DNA of 64,000 nt. It comes from Bacillus mycoides. GTDB taxonomy: Bacteria; Bacillota; Bacilli; Bacillales; Bacillaceae_G. Each line of letters opens with the position of its first letter. The first letter of the stretch is position 1. The stretch lies in the NCBI RefSeq assembly GCF_001757995.1, contig NZ_LXLV01000035.1, forward strand, positions 124,001 through 188,000, written 5' to 3'. A model generated the notes under the pieces. That model saw only the letters and a program-made list of their open reading frames with translations. It ran no database searches and was not told where the DNA came from. Shown piece after piece: positions 1 to 8,332 of this stretch. Made by a program: the position numbers and the translations under genes.

Positions 1-146
1 GGAATAGAAGTACTTCCAATATGATGTATTGCCAAAATATATTCTCCGATTTGGTTTTCAATTAACTGTTTCTCTTTTAAAAATTCGACTTCCCATTCCT
101 CAGTCCATGGAACTAAAAAAACTTCACCACGGGGTAATCCTAACAT
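1..146 (-). CDS. GrpB/UPF0157 family protein, N-terminal part (runs off window)
   Basis: Only the first 48 codons lie in the window; the gene continues beyond base 1. The N-terminus begins MLGLPRGEVFLVPWTEEW and reaches HHIGSTSIP, the pattern of GrpB/UPF0157 proteins, a nucleotidyltransferase-fold family of mostly unknown cellular role. The start at 146 follows a GGAGGAG ribosome binding site. The frame stays open upstream to an ATG at about 221, but that extension does not look like the family and lacks a good site. The family call is good; the substrate is unknown. Confidence 0.8.
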   Translation of the reverse strand, partial: MLGLPRGEVFLVPWTEEWEVEFLKEKQLIENQIGEYILAIHHIGSTSI

Positions 147-454
147 CCGATTAACTCCTCCTTCATATAACCCTTTTTTACAGCCTTGAATTCTAAACAT
201 TCCATCTTTATTGTATAACATACAAATCCCCACTATTTTTACTACATACAAAATGAGGAATTTTTAATACTCCTTTCATTCTCTCTTCATGAAAACTGGG
301 CTTATATCCTTTACGATAAAACATATACGAGACATAAAAGTCTTGAAATAGCAATCTCCTATATAAATAAGGTATAATCTACATATAGTGAACCTTTTAT
401 ATTATTAAATAAAGAGGCATATATTCAAAAATTCATGAACTAGAAGGTGCAACA

Positions 455-1060
455 ATGTTAAGTAGTTTTATTCATTCAGTATTAACATTTTTTGAAGGAT
501 TAGGTTATTGGGGCATAATGCTCGGACTTATGATTGAGATTATCCCAAGTGAGATTGTCCTTGCCTATGCAGGATACTTAGTATCAAATGAAAGTATCTC
601 ATTTGTAGGCGCAGTTATATTCGGTACAATTGGCGGCGTTATTGCCCAAGTTTTTGTTTATTGGATTGGACGATACGGTGGTCGCCCTGTATTAGAACGT
701 TACGGAAAGTATATTTTCATTCATAAAAAACAAATTGATGCTGCTGAAGATTGGTTCAATCGTTACGGAACTGGCGTAATTTTCACAGCGCGCTTCATTC
801 CGGTAGTACGTCATGCGATTTCAATTCCTGCTGGTATCACAAAAATGCCATTACTACGTTTCACTACATTAACAGCACTTGCGATAATCCCTTGGTCTAT
901 CATTTTCATATATCTAGGTGAAAAGCTAGGTGAAAACTGGGAGAATATTAATGAAATTGCTGGACCGTATGTGAAATCTTTCGCTATTGGCGGGGTTGTT
1001 CTTATTATTTTATATTTCGTAATAAAAAAGTGGACAAAAAAACGTAAAAATCTTGCTTAA
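455..1060 (+). CDS. DedA family membrane protein
   Basis: A 201-residue integral membrane protein of the DedA/SNARE-associated (VTT) family. The family's glutamate and arginine signatures are visible: an E/S-rich segment IEIIPSEIVLAYAGYL near residues 26-42, and the conserved FTARFIPVVRHAISIPAG near residues 107-125 with its essential arginines. Hydrophobic segments lie at roughly residues 10-45, 50-70, 130-155 and 172-190, and the tail is basic. DedA proteins support envelope homeostasis and lipid flipping (undecaprenyl phosphate or phosphatidylethanolamine in characterised members). The gene is monocistronic, with a perfect terminator just after the stop. Which lipid it handles cannot be told. 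Confidence 0.88.
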   Translation: MLSSFIHSVLTFFEGLGYWGIMLGLMIEIIPSEIVLAYAGYLVSNESISFVGAVIFGTIGGVIAQVFVYWIGRYGGRPVLERYGKYIFIHKKQIDAAEDWFNRYGTGVIFTARFIPVVRHAISIPAGITKMPLLRFTTLTALAIIPWSIIFIYLGEKLGENWENINEIAGPYVKSFAIGGVVLIILYFVIKKWTKKRKNLA

Positions 1061-1070
1061 GATTATAATA

Positions 1071-1108
1071 AAACCGCTATAAATTCATTAAGAATTATAG
1101 CGGTTTTT
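1071..1108 (+). terminator. rho-independent terminator after dedA-like gene
   Basis: Twelve-base arms AAACCGCTATAA / TTATAGCGGTTT around a 12-base loop, followed by T-rich sequence. It ends the 455-1060 transcript and can also serve the convergent gene at 1118-1585. Confidence 0.85.
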
Positions 1109-1117
1109 ATTATCTGC

Positions 1118-1585
1118 TTAATTATATATTATAAATTGTATTATTTCTTCTTTATGTTTTAAATCATGTTGAATGAGTGATGAAAAATAATTGTTTAATC
1201 TCACTCTTTTCGTGCCGAATTGGTAATCATCTTTAAAATTCTGGGCAGAAATTTGATTGATTTGATCAACTAACTGTTTACGAGTAAAGCTAAATTGATC
1301 TATCAGTTCTTCTTTTGAAATACCAGACCTTGCATATTTTATTGCACCCTTATTCATTTCCTCAACATCTGTTGGAACTTTAGGTACAGATTGTCCACTT
1401 ATAAAATATGGAATTCTATACTTCATTAAAAACTCATCCCAAACGATAAAATGTGAAATTACATCCGCAATTGCCCATGAACCTTTTTTAAATTGTTGAA
1501 ACCATATATCCTCCGATATTCCATTCAATGTTTGGCACCATTCTATTAGATTTAACTTTTCTTCCAGAATCCTTTCTTTCTCCAT
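1118..1585 (-). CDS. DinB-like (DfsB/ClbS-type) helical bundle protein
   Basis: A 155-residue protein of the DinB/YfiT four-helix-bundle superfamily. The segment WAIADVISHFIVWDEFLMKY near residues 38-57 is the typical helix 2 with the first metal-type histidine, and LIQHDLKHKEEIIQFI near the C-terminus supplies the second histidine region. Biochemical roles in this superfamily vary (thiol transferases, damage-inducible proteins, cyclopropane hydrolase ClbS), so no reaction is assigned. The frame opens with GTG at 1603, but the AAGGAG six bases before the ATG at 1585 makes that the start. A distant paralogue lies at 16688-17182. Confidence 0.75.
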   Translation of the reverse strand: MEKERILEEKLNLIEWCQTLNGISEDIWFQQFKKGSWAIADVISHFIVWDEFLMKYRIPYFISGQSVPKVPTDVEEMNKGAIKYARSGISKEELIDQFSFTRKQLVDQINQISAQNFKDDYQFGTKRVRLNNYFSSLIQHDLKHKEEIIQFIIYN

Positions 1586-1729
1586 AATGCACTCCTTTTC
1601 CACACTAATAATTCATTCTTATTAATGATTTCTAGACATTTCATTAAAACCCTCCAGTTTAAGATTTACGTGGATAAGTTACAATTCATTTGTAAATTCG
1701 TATAGTAACTCAAAAGGAGTGATTCCCCT

Positions 1730-1954
1730 ATGCATTGGCAGCAAAAAGTACCATACTTAATCGGACGCCCTGTGGGTGTTTCTCTCATTAATGGGCAAGG
1801 GACATCCGGCGTTTTATGCGGCGTACAAAATAATCAATTATTTGTTTATGAATACCTTTACCAAGCTCAATTTGCAATGAAACATTATGATTTTAGACAA
1901 ATTCAAGATATACACGCCTTTCCAAATTGCCCACACCAAAATCCTTTATACTAA
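1730..1954 (+). CDS. small conserved hypothetical protein
   Basis: A 74-residue protein with an AAAGGAG site seven to eight bases before the ATG. Residues 8-45 read as a short beta-rich module (IGRPVGVSLINGQGTSGVL) that resembles the Sm-like/DUF2642 type of small Bacillus spore-associated proteins, but the match is only suggestive. The C-terminus is polar with a CPHQNP motif. It is monocistronic, with a terminator directly behind. No function can be given. Confidence 0.65.
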   Translation: MHWQQKVPYLIGRPVGVSLINGQGTSGVLCGVQNNQLFVYEYLYQAQFAMKHYDFRQIQDIHAFPNCPHQNPLY

Positions 1955-1956
1955 AA

Positions 1957-1987
1957 AACAGGAACGGCTTAATTGCCATTCCTGTTT
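1957..1987 (+). terminator. bidirectional terminator
   Basis: Arms AAACAGGAA / TTCCTGTTT around a 13-base loop, between the stop of the 1730 gene and the convergent stop of the dltD-like gene. Confidence 0.75.
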
Positions 1988-1995
1988 CTAAGTTG

Positions 1996-3177
1996 TTATT
2001 TCTCAGAGTAAAACTTCTGCACTGCTTCATCGAAATAAATCCAGCCTTTCCAGCCCAAATGAATCGTATCTTTTAAGAAATACTTATCATATTCATGGCT
2101 AGAAAAATCGACTACTGGGTATCCCGCTTTCTCGACTTGCTCACGAACCTTATTATAATACACATCACGGCGTTCTTTCGGGAAGCCAGTGTAATCATAC
2201 CACGGTCCGTTTACAGGTACAGAAATAAAGAGTGGTTTTACATTTTTTTCTTTGAAAAGATCTAAAACAATTTGTAAGTCATCGTATTCTGGTGAATCAT
2301 CATACGTTTCGTTTGCTCTAAAGTTTTTTAATCCTTTTAATTTTTTCTTTAAATTATGTTTATAGTAATATGGATTTTCAATTCCAAATGTATTTGTTGT
2401 GGATCCCGCTTTACCTTCTTGTTCCGCGTGTTTTCGTGCATCTTCCCAAGTAAGTGAACGTAGTCCCGTATTTGTTTTCTCTTTCATCGGTTCGATCTTA
2501 AATAGAGAATTAAATAAATCTCGATGATCTAAAATATTCCGGTACATATATGCTAGCGGTTTAGCTAGTCCAGCTTTTATGTTATGTTTTGTATCGTCAT
2601 ATACAATACTTTCTAACGAGCTACTTAATATCGCATCTTTACGAACCACTTTATAATCTAGTAAACGTTTCGCAATTTTCTTCTTCATTTCAGGATTTAT
2701 TTCATCATTAAAGATAAAATGATATGCTTGTTGCTTAGAGAAATTATTTGTAAAATCCCCTTCCTGTACACCACTTTTAGTAAACCACTGTGGTGAAAGA
2801 ACAAACACTACTTTTTTACCATCTAATTCATCCATTGTAGACGTCATATTTAAAATATGAGCCAAACTTTGCGTACCGCCAGTCCCAATTAAAAATGGTG
2901 TAAAACCTGCTGGATTTACTTTGAAATAGTTAGATGGATGGTATGCATCCATTCGTAAAAATTCAGATGAACCGTACATTGGCAAATACTGCGAATTCTC
3001 TAACATTTTCTTCTGTAAGAAAACACTTTGTAGTTTTTCTTTTTGTAAGGACGTTGCCGCATCTTCTATCTTTTTATCACTAATTAGCGATACTAAACTT
3101 TTAGATGGAATAAGCAATACAATGAAAAAAAGTATACAGGCTAAAATAATTGGTCCGAAAGCATGCTTCATCTTCAT
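1996..3177 (-). CDS. dltD: DltD-like D-alanyl transfer protein, orphan copy
   Basis: A 393-residue protein with an N-terminal membrane anchor (residues about 7-25) and an extracellular SGNH-hydrolase-like DltD domain. The GSSE motif (MYGSSEFLRMDAYHPSNYF, near residue 69) carries the nucleophile serine, and DTIHLGWKGW near the C-terminus supplies the Asp and His. DltD acts in the last step of D-alanylation of teichoic acids, together with DltA, DltB, DltC and DltX. None of those lies in the window, so this copy stands alone. GAGG eight bases upstream selects the ATG at 3177; an in-frame TTG precedes it. It may serve a second acylation pathway or work in trans. Confidence 0.88.
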   Translation of the reverse strand: MKMKHAFGPIILACILFFIVLLIPSKSLVSLISDKKIEDAATSLQKEKLQSVFLQKKMLENSQYLPMYGSSEFLRMDAYHPSNYFKVNPAGFTPFLIGTGGTQSLAHILNMTSTMDELDGKKVVFVLSPQWFTKSGVQEGDFTNNFSKQQAYHFIFNDEINPEMKKKIAKRLLDYKVVRKDAILSSSLESIVYDDTKHNIKAGLAKPLAYMYRNILDHRDLFNSLFKIEPMKEKTNTGLRSLTWEDARKHAEQEGKAGSTTNTFGIENPYYYKHNLKKKLKGLKNFRANETYDDSPEYDDLQIVLDLFKEKNVKPLFISVPVNGPWYDYTGFPKERRDVYYNKVREQVEKAGYPVVDFSSHEYDKYFLKDTIHLGWKGWIYFDEAVQKFYSEK

Positions 3178-3472
3178 CAAATATTCCTCTTTCCATTACT
3201 ATTAAATTGTAACCCTTGTTTTTGACACGTCATCTTTTCTCTCCTTTTTCTCTATACATGTTCCATTCTATTTTTCTATTATATACATGTATGTATTTTC
3301 TCCCTTGTTCTATTAAGTCCTATACAAATAGCGCAAGAAAATGTTTCCAAAGAAACACGTTAATTATACAAGATTCTACATGAATTTCACACTGGAATTT
3401 ATGTGATAATTTTATTTTTAGACAGTGAAATAATATATGAAATGTCTATAATTCATTTGAAGCTATAAGAAA
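3178..3472. other. intergenic region upstream of dltD-like gene
   Basis: About 300 bases of AT-rich sequence without a convincing ORF. It should hold the promoter of the dltD-like gene on the minus strand, but no unambiguous -35/-10 pair stands out. Confidence 0.5.
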
Positions 3473-3503
3473 AAACAGACTATCACATGCGTGAAGTCTG
3501 TTT
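3473..3503 (-). terminator. terminator of the ykfB-ykfC-oppA operon
   Basis: Arms AAACAGACT / AGTCTGTTT with a 13-base loop, directly downstream of the oppA-like stop codon, T-rich on the minus strand. Confidence 0.75.
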
Positions 3504-3513
3504 CTCCATTACT

Positions 3514-5136
3514 TTATTTTTGTACATCTGCCCATTTCAAGCTTGTTCCTGGGCCAAATTGATGTACGTATAAATCTTTCACGTATGGTTTTTGTAAGTA
3601 AGATAATCCACGCTGGAATACCGGTGCGATTACTGCATCATCAAGGAGCATTTTTTCCGCATCTTGCAATGCCTTCCAACGAGCTTTTTCATCATTACCT
3701 AATTCTGTTTTAATCTTTTTAATTAACGCATCATATTCTGGATTTGCATATCCTGTATTATTTACGGTACTTCCCGAAAGGAAAACCTCTAAGTATGTCA
3801 TTGGATCTGGATAATCAGGTAACCAACGTGATAACGACATTTCGTATTCTTTTTTCTTCTCTAACGCTAGTTTTTGAGTATGTGGTTGTAATTTCACATT
3901 TACTTTCAGCCCTGGTAAGTTTTTCTCAAGCTGTTCTTTAATATATTCGCCTACTTTTTTAAAGTTCTCTAAGTCATAGTTTAATAGTTCTAACGTCACT
4001 TCATTTGTGCCTGTCTCTTGCTTCGCCTTTTCCCAATATTCTTTCGCTTGTTTTACATCAGTCTTATTAAACTCACCTGCCGTACTTCTAAAATCTTTCT
4101 TATCTGGGCCTTTTAAAAATCCTTTTGGTACGTAATAATTCGCAGCAACTGATCCGTCATTTAAAAATGATGTCGCCAAGCCCTTTTTATCAAACACTGT
4201 ACTTAGCGCAAGACGTGCATTTTTATTTTTAAGAATCGGCGCATTTTCATTGAAACGGAAGAAATACATAACCGGATCTGTATATTGTTTCAGCTCTTTA
4301 TTATTTTTATATTTATCTACGAATTCTGTTGAAATGACAGCTCTATCAACTTTATCTGTCTCATATAAATTTACCGCAGTTGAAATTTCTTTAACAATTT
4401 GATAGTTTACTTCATCTAACTTCACTTCTTTTTTATCCCAATACTTATCATTTTTCTTCATTGTAAAACTTGCTTCGTGCTTCCACTCCGACAACGTAAA
4501 CGGCCCATTATACACCGCTTTATTTGCCTCTAACCCGTATTTATCACCTTGCTCTTTCGCAAACTTTTCATTAATTGGATAGAACGATGGTAAAATAAGT
4601 AGTTTTGTAAAATACGGTACTGGATGTTCTAATTCCACAACGAACGTTTTATCATCTTTTGCTTTCACACCTAATTCTTCTAATCCTAATTGTTTCTTAT
4701 TTATTTTTTCCGCATTTTTCACATCGTACGCAATATATGCATATTGAGAGGCTGTATCTGGATTAATCAGTTGCTTCCAAGCATATACGTAATCTTGTGC
4801 TGTTACTGGATCTCCGTTAGACCATTTCGCATCGCGCAAATGGAATGTATATGTCTTTCCATCTTTACTCACTTCATATTTTTGTGCTCCCGCTTGAATC
4901 ACTTCATCATCTTTCGATAAACGGAACAGCCCTTCCATTACATTATTTAAAACGTTAAACGATACCGCATCTGTTACTTTTCCTGAATTTAATGATGGAA
5001 TTTCACCCGTTTCTAGTAGCTGTAATACTTTCTTCTCATCTTTCGGCTTTGTAGCTGTTTTTTCTTTAGCACAGCCTACTAAAAATGAAGATATAAGTAG
5101 AGTACTAACTAATGAGTAGCGAACAACCTTTTTCAT
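3514..5136 (-). CDS. oligopeptide (probably muropeptide) ABC transporter substrate-binding lipoprotein
   Basis: A 540-residue OppA/DppE-class (SBP_bac_5) lipoprotein. The signal peptide ends in the lipobox LVGC, making Cys22 the lipidated residue. Residues about 80-500 hold the family pattern, including YTFHLRDAKWSNGDPVTAQDYVYAW. It captures peptides outside the membrane for import by an Opp-type permease, which is not encoded here and must be borrowed from elsewhere. It is the third gene of an operon, 20 bases after ykfC, which degrades murein peptides. The likely cargo is therefore murein tripeptide or a related wall peptide; this is inference from context. The ribosome binding site is AGGGGGGGTTT. 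Confidence 0.9.
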   Translation of the reverse strand: MKKVVRYSLVSTLLISSFLVGCAKEKTATKPKDEKKVLQLLETGEIPSLNSGKVTDAVSFNVLNNVMEGLFRLSKDDEVIQAGAQKYEVSKDGKTYTFHLRDAKWSNGDPVTAQDYVYAWKQLINPDTASQYAYIAYDVKNAEKINKKQLGLEELGVKAKDDKTFVVELEHPVPYFTKLLILPSFYPINEKFAKEQGDKYGLEANKAVYNGPFTLSEWKHEASFTMKKNDKYWDKKEVKLDEVNYQIVKEISTAVNLYETDKVDRAVISTEFVDKYKNNKELKQYTDPVMYFFRFNENAPILKNKNARLALSTVFDKKGLATSFLNDGSVAANYYVPKGFLKGPDKKDFRSTAGEFNKTDVKQAKEYWEKAKQETGTNEVTLELLNYDLENFKKVGEYIKEQLEKNLPGLKVNVKLQPHTQKLALEKKKEYEMSLSRWLPDYPDPMTYLEVFLSGSTVNNTGYANPEYDALIKKIKTELGNDEKARWKALQDAEKMLLDDAVIAPVFQRGLSYLQKPYVKDLYVHQFGPGTSLKWADVQK

Positions 5137-5156
5137 ATAAACCCCCCCTATCTTTT

Positions 5157-6158
5157 TTAAGGTAAGTAACGACGAGCACCAGCGTATTCTTCTATATATC
5201 CTGGTGTATTTAGCGGTATAATTTCTACCGATCTTTCAGCCTTTGGAGAGTGAATCATATTTCCATCACCAATATACATTCCAACGTGATGAACACTACC
5301 TTTTCCTTGATTATATGCAAAGAATATTAAATCTCCTTTTTGAAGATTTTCTTTATCAACCGCAACTCCTGCTTTTGATTGTGGTCCTGAATCTCGAGGA
5401 ATTGTAATGCCATGTGATTTATAAATCGTATGTGTAAATCCAGAGCAATCAAAACCAAACCCACTTGTACCAGCCCATATATATGGTAATCCTAAAAACA
5501 TTTTACCCGTGTTTATTAAATCATCAGCTGTTGGTGCAGGAATGTCATTTTGAGAACGGTGAACAGTTCCATCATTTTTCCGTAGCCATGCCTTTTGACC
5601 ATTTGGCAACAACACGCGGTATGAAATCGTATCTTCACTTAATAGCGGTAAACGCGTATTATAGCTGACTTCAAGGGATTTATGTTTTTCAGAAGGATTA
5701 ATATATAAAATAGCTGTCGGTTTCGTTATTAATACGAAAGGTTGGTCTGTTTTATCTGCAAATTCTTGATTATACGTTAATTGTTTTTCAGGCATCCATC
5801 CCGGGTAACCTTCTTCATTTCGTGGTGTTGGTTGTCCGTGGACTACTACTTTCACCCAATCACCTTTCTTATCAATAACTGTTACTTCTTGACCTAGTAG
5901 CGCTTGCGTTTCTAATTTATTCGCACTCGTTAACCATAACTTCTCATCAAGCGTCATTGATTTCGTCCATTTCCATAAATCAACTGGATTTGTTGCGCTC
6001 GATGCATCAATTGGTCGTAATGAATCAGGCGCAGTCCAAAGCGTTGCAGCAGATACATCTATAAATGCTTTACTATCCTTCTTCTCTTCAGCATTTGCCG
6101 ATGTAAAAGATGAAAAAATAAATAACGTTGTTAATAATGCAGTCCCCATTTTTTTCAT
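5157..6158 (-). CDS. ykfC: YkfC gamma-D-glutamyl-L-diamino acid endopeptidase (NlpC/P60)
   Basis: A 333-residue exported NlpC/P60 cysteine peptidase. A signal peptide (residues 1-23, ending ANA) precedes two SH3-like regions (about 30-130 and 135-205) and the catalytic domain. Counting from the chosen ATG puts the catalytic triad at Cys238 (FDCSGF), His291 and His303, the same numbering as the structurally characterised B. cereus YkfC. The enzyme cuts the gamma-D-Glu-diamino acid bond in free murein peptides, releasing L-Ala-D-Glu. The start at 6158 follows AAGGGGGAT; the longer frame to 6194 has no site. It sits 39 bases after ykfB, the next enzyme of the pathway. Confidence 0.95.
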   Translation of the reverse strand: MKKMGTALLTTLFIFSSFTSANAEEKKDSKAFIDVSAATLWTAPDSLRPIDASSATNPVDLWKWTKSMTLDEKLWLTSANKLETQALLGQEVTVIDKKGDWVKVVVHGQPTPRNEEGYPGWMPEKQLTYNQEFADKTDQPFVLITKPTAILYINPSEKHKSLEVSYNTRLPLLSEDTISYRVLLPNGQKAWLRKNDGTVHRSQNDIPAPTADDLINTGKMFLGLPYIWAGTSGFGFDCSGFTHTIYKSHGITIPRDSGPQSKAGVAVDKENLQKGDLIFFAYNQGKGSVHHVGMYIGDGNMIHSPKAERSVEIIPLNTPGYIEEYAGARRYLP

Positions 6159-6197
6159 ACATATCCCCCTTGAAAAATAGTTTACTAGACGCAACTT

Positions 6198-7250
6198 CTA
6201 AGATTTTATATTCACTGCAGAATGCAGGTTTACCTTTGGGCCAGTGTAAGTCATCCCTTCTGGCTCTTCTACTAACCATAACGGTGCATCAAGATCAAAG
6301 TAATGAATGTTCGGATGAGCCGCAGCTAAATGTGCAACAGCGCTAACTGAAAGTGAAGATTCCATCATACTTCCAACCATACATTTCACACCTGCTGCTT
6401 CCGCAATATCCGCAATTTTCCATGCTTCTCGAATTCCACCGCATTTCATTAATTTAATATTAAGTAGGTCTGCATATCCTCCTTGGACGATCTTTAATGC
6501 GTCGCTTGCCGAAAACATACTTTCATCTGCCATAATAGGCGTTTGTACATTGCCCTTCACGTACTTTAATCCTTCCCAATCTTTCGCATGAACTGGTTGT
6601 TCTACAAATTCTATATTTAAATTTCTATTCTCCATTTCTCTAATAATAGAAACAGCCTCTTTCGGTTTCCATCCTTGATTTGCATCTAAACGTAACGTCG
6701 TATTCTTTGGCACTACATTTCGAATTGCCTCTATGCGTTCCAAATCTAAATGTGCCTCTTTACCCACCTTAATTTTTAATGTTTGGAATCCCTTTTCAAT
6801 ATGCTTTTTCGCTTCTTTTGCCATTAATAAAGGTTCATCCACACTTACTGTAATATCAGTATAAATCTCTTTCTTTCCACCTAGTAATGCGTATAACGGT
6901 ATGTTGTGAAATTGACAATACACATCGTATAAAGCCATATCTACCGCCGCTTTCGCACTTGTATTTCCTATGCAACTCATTTGAATGTGTAACAATAACG
7001 TTTGAAATTGCAGTACATCTTTTTCAACTAATACAGAACGAATTGGTCCTAATATTGCTTCCTCGATCCCGTTGGCAAAATCACCTGTAATAACCGGCGT
7101 TGCTGCAGCAGCTCCTTTTCCAACAATTCCTTCATCTGTATGAATAAACACATCTATACTTTCGATTTCCGTTACAGTACGAAGCGCTGTTTTAAACGGT
7201 GTATGAAGCTTTACATGTCGGCGGTTTACCTTCACATCGGTAATTTTCAT
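6198..7250 (-). CDS. ykfB: L-Ala-D/L-Glu epimerase YkfB (enolase superfamily)
   Basis: A 350-residue dipeptide epimerase. Enolase-superfamily features are all present: the lysine pair in TLKIKVG near residue 161, metal ligands in LRLDANQGW, EFVEQPV and ADESMF, and the second catalytic lysine in NIKLMKCGG near residue 268. It interconverts L-Ala-D-Glu and L-Ala-L-Glu, so murein dipeptide made by YkfC can be hydrolysed to ordinary amino acids. AAAGGATG six bases before the ATG at 7250 sets the start; the frame is open to 7328 without a site. It is first in the operon ykfB-ykfC-oppA and is preceded by a terminator. Confidence 0.94.
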   Translation of the reverse strand: MKITDVKVNRRHVKLHTPFKTALRTVTEIESIDVFIHTDEGIVGKGAAAATPVITGDFANGIEEAILGPIRSVLVEKDVLQFQTLLLHIQMSCIGNTSAKAAVDMALYDVYCQFHNIPLYALLGGKKEIYTDITVSVDEPLLMAKEAKKHIEKGFQTLKIKVGKEAHLDLERIEAIRNVVPKNTTLRLDANQGWKPKEAVSIIREMENRNLNIEFVEQPVHAKDWEGLKYVKGNVQTPIMADESMFSASDALKIVQGGYADLLNIKLMKCGGIREAWKIADIAEAAGVKCMVGSMMESSLSVSAVAHLAAAHPNIHYFDLDAPLWLVEEPEGMTYTGPKVNLHSAVNIKS

Positions 7251-7329
7251 TTTGTTCATCCTTTCGTTGCTTATAGAGTGATACTTTAATCCACGGGAGG
7301 CTTTATTCTGCCCGTTAATGCGAAACAAA

Positions 7330-7367
7330 AAAATCCAGCCATAAGAAGATTCTTACGGCTGGATTTT
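7330..7367 (-). terminator. terminator between the DUF3870 gene and ykfB
   Basis: Sixteen-base near-perfect arms beginning AAATCCAGCC and ending GGCTGGATTT. It separates the DUF3870 gene from ykfB, so ykfB should have its own promoter in the about 80 bases that follow. Confidence 0.85.
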
Positions 7368-7369
7368 GT

Positions 7370-7696
7370 CTATGAATGTGTAGACAAAGCAGCAATCTGA
7401 TTATATTTTTTCTGTGCATCCTTTAGCGCTACAAGTAGCGCCTTTTGAGACGAACCGAAATATCGATTTTTTATTTCTGTTACTAATGCTGGGTCATTAA
7501 TATTTTTATGTAGAAACAAATATTTAACAAATTGAGATGTTAATGCAATTGTTGCTGAGCAATCTGCATCTACAATTTCCCCTGTATCCTTCTCAAGTAC
7601 AAATGCTACAAAATAACTTTTGTACTTTTCGGTAATGGGATTATTTTGAGGTGCTTTCGCATCCCCTACGATGTAAATTGTATTTGAAGCGTACAC
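7370..7696 (-). CDS. DUF3870 family protein
   Basis: A 108-residue cytoplasmic protein. The core TIYIVGDAKAPQNNPITEKY followed by FVAFVLEKDTGEIVDADCSAT is the recognisable DUF3870 pattern; the family has no proven function and is often found near amino-acid or peptide metabolism genes. It precedes the muropeptide operon in the same direction but is separated from it by a strong terminator that starts a few bases after its stop. A GAAAGGAAG site precedes the start. Confidence 0.72.
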   Translation of the reverse strand: MYASNTIYIVGDAKAPQNNPITEKYKSYFVAFVLEKDTGEIVDADCSATIALTSQFVKYLFLHKNINDPALVTEIKNRYFGSSQKALLVALKDAQKKYNQIAALSTHS

Positions 7697-7941
7697 AGCT
7701 ATCTTCCTTTCTTATACGAGGATAACGGTTTTCTTAACAGACGTATAAGCTGTTAACTCAACGTTGATTAAAAAATGTATCCGCTTATCTTGTATTATAT
7801 ACAATTGACAGAATTTTAGCAATATTTATTTCGACATATATTCCATAATTATGAAAATCTCTTAAAACAATTAAAAATGGCTCAACCTTCTCATTTCTAC
7901 AATATGCTATTACTGCCCGTACCATAACATTCATACATCAA

Positions 7942-7968
7942 AAAACAGTTAGCGTTAACTAACTGTTT
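7942..7968 (-). terminator. terminator of the DivIC-like gene
   Basis: Arms AACAGTTAG / CTAACTGTT with a short loop, flanked by A-runs on the plus strand (T-run on the minus strand), a few bases after the stop at 7976. Confidence 0.75.
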
Positions 7969-7975
7969 CATCACA

Positions 7976-8332
7976 TTACTTCGGTAGTACGAATATTGTT
8001 TCGTTTGACTTAGAGAATTGATACTCTTTTCTCGCAAACTTTAAAATTTCTTCTTCATTATCCGTTAAATTCTCGATGTTAGTCTTTAAAGAACCTTGAT
8101 CTTTCTTTAAAGAAACTAAGTGTTTCTTTTGGTTTGTTATTGTATTTTTTTTGCCATTAATTACTTCTTGTTGTTTCGTTAAAATATATTGAACGTACAA
8201 AGTAGTCGCAGCGATAAAAATGAACATGAAAATAAAACGCCTTAACTTCTTCTTATTTATAGTTCGATTGTCGTTAGGCTGTGATAGTTGCTCTGGTATA
8301 TTAGGAACATTTACTCTTTTGAGTTTCCTCAT
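7976..8332 (-). CDS. DivIC/FtsB-like septum formation initiator protein
   Basis: A 118-residue bitopic membrane protein: a basic cytoplasmic N-terminus of about 30 residues, one transmembrane segment (FIFMFIFIAATTLYVQYIL), a coiled coil of about 40 residues, then a short extracytoplasmic end YQFSKSNETIFVLPK. The closing pattern Y-FSK--E-IF-LP is the DivIC signature of Bacillus. DivIC pairs with FtsL in the divisome. The canonical divIC lies elsewhere in Bacillus genomes, in an essential cluster absent here, so this is probably a paralogue. The start at 8332 follows AGGGGGAT; an upstream TTG is in frame. Its partner and timing are unknown. Confidence 0.75.
   Translation of the reverse strand: MRKLKRVNVPNIPEQLSQPNDNRTINKKKLRRFIFMFIFIAATTLYVQYILTKQQEVINGKKNTITNQKKHLVSLKKDQGSLKTNIENLTDNEEEILKFARKEYQFSKSNETIFVLPK

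Noticed and set aside
6088-6346. Two overlapping frames at the ykfB/ykfC junction
   Set aside because: Both are shadows of the real genes and have no ribosome binding sites.
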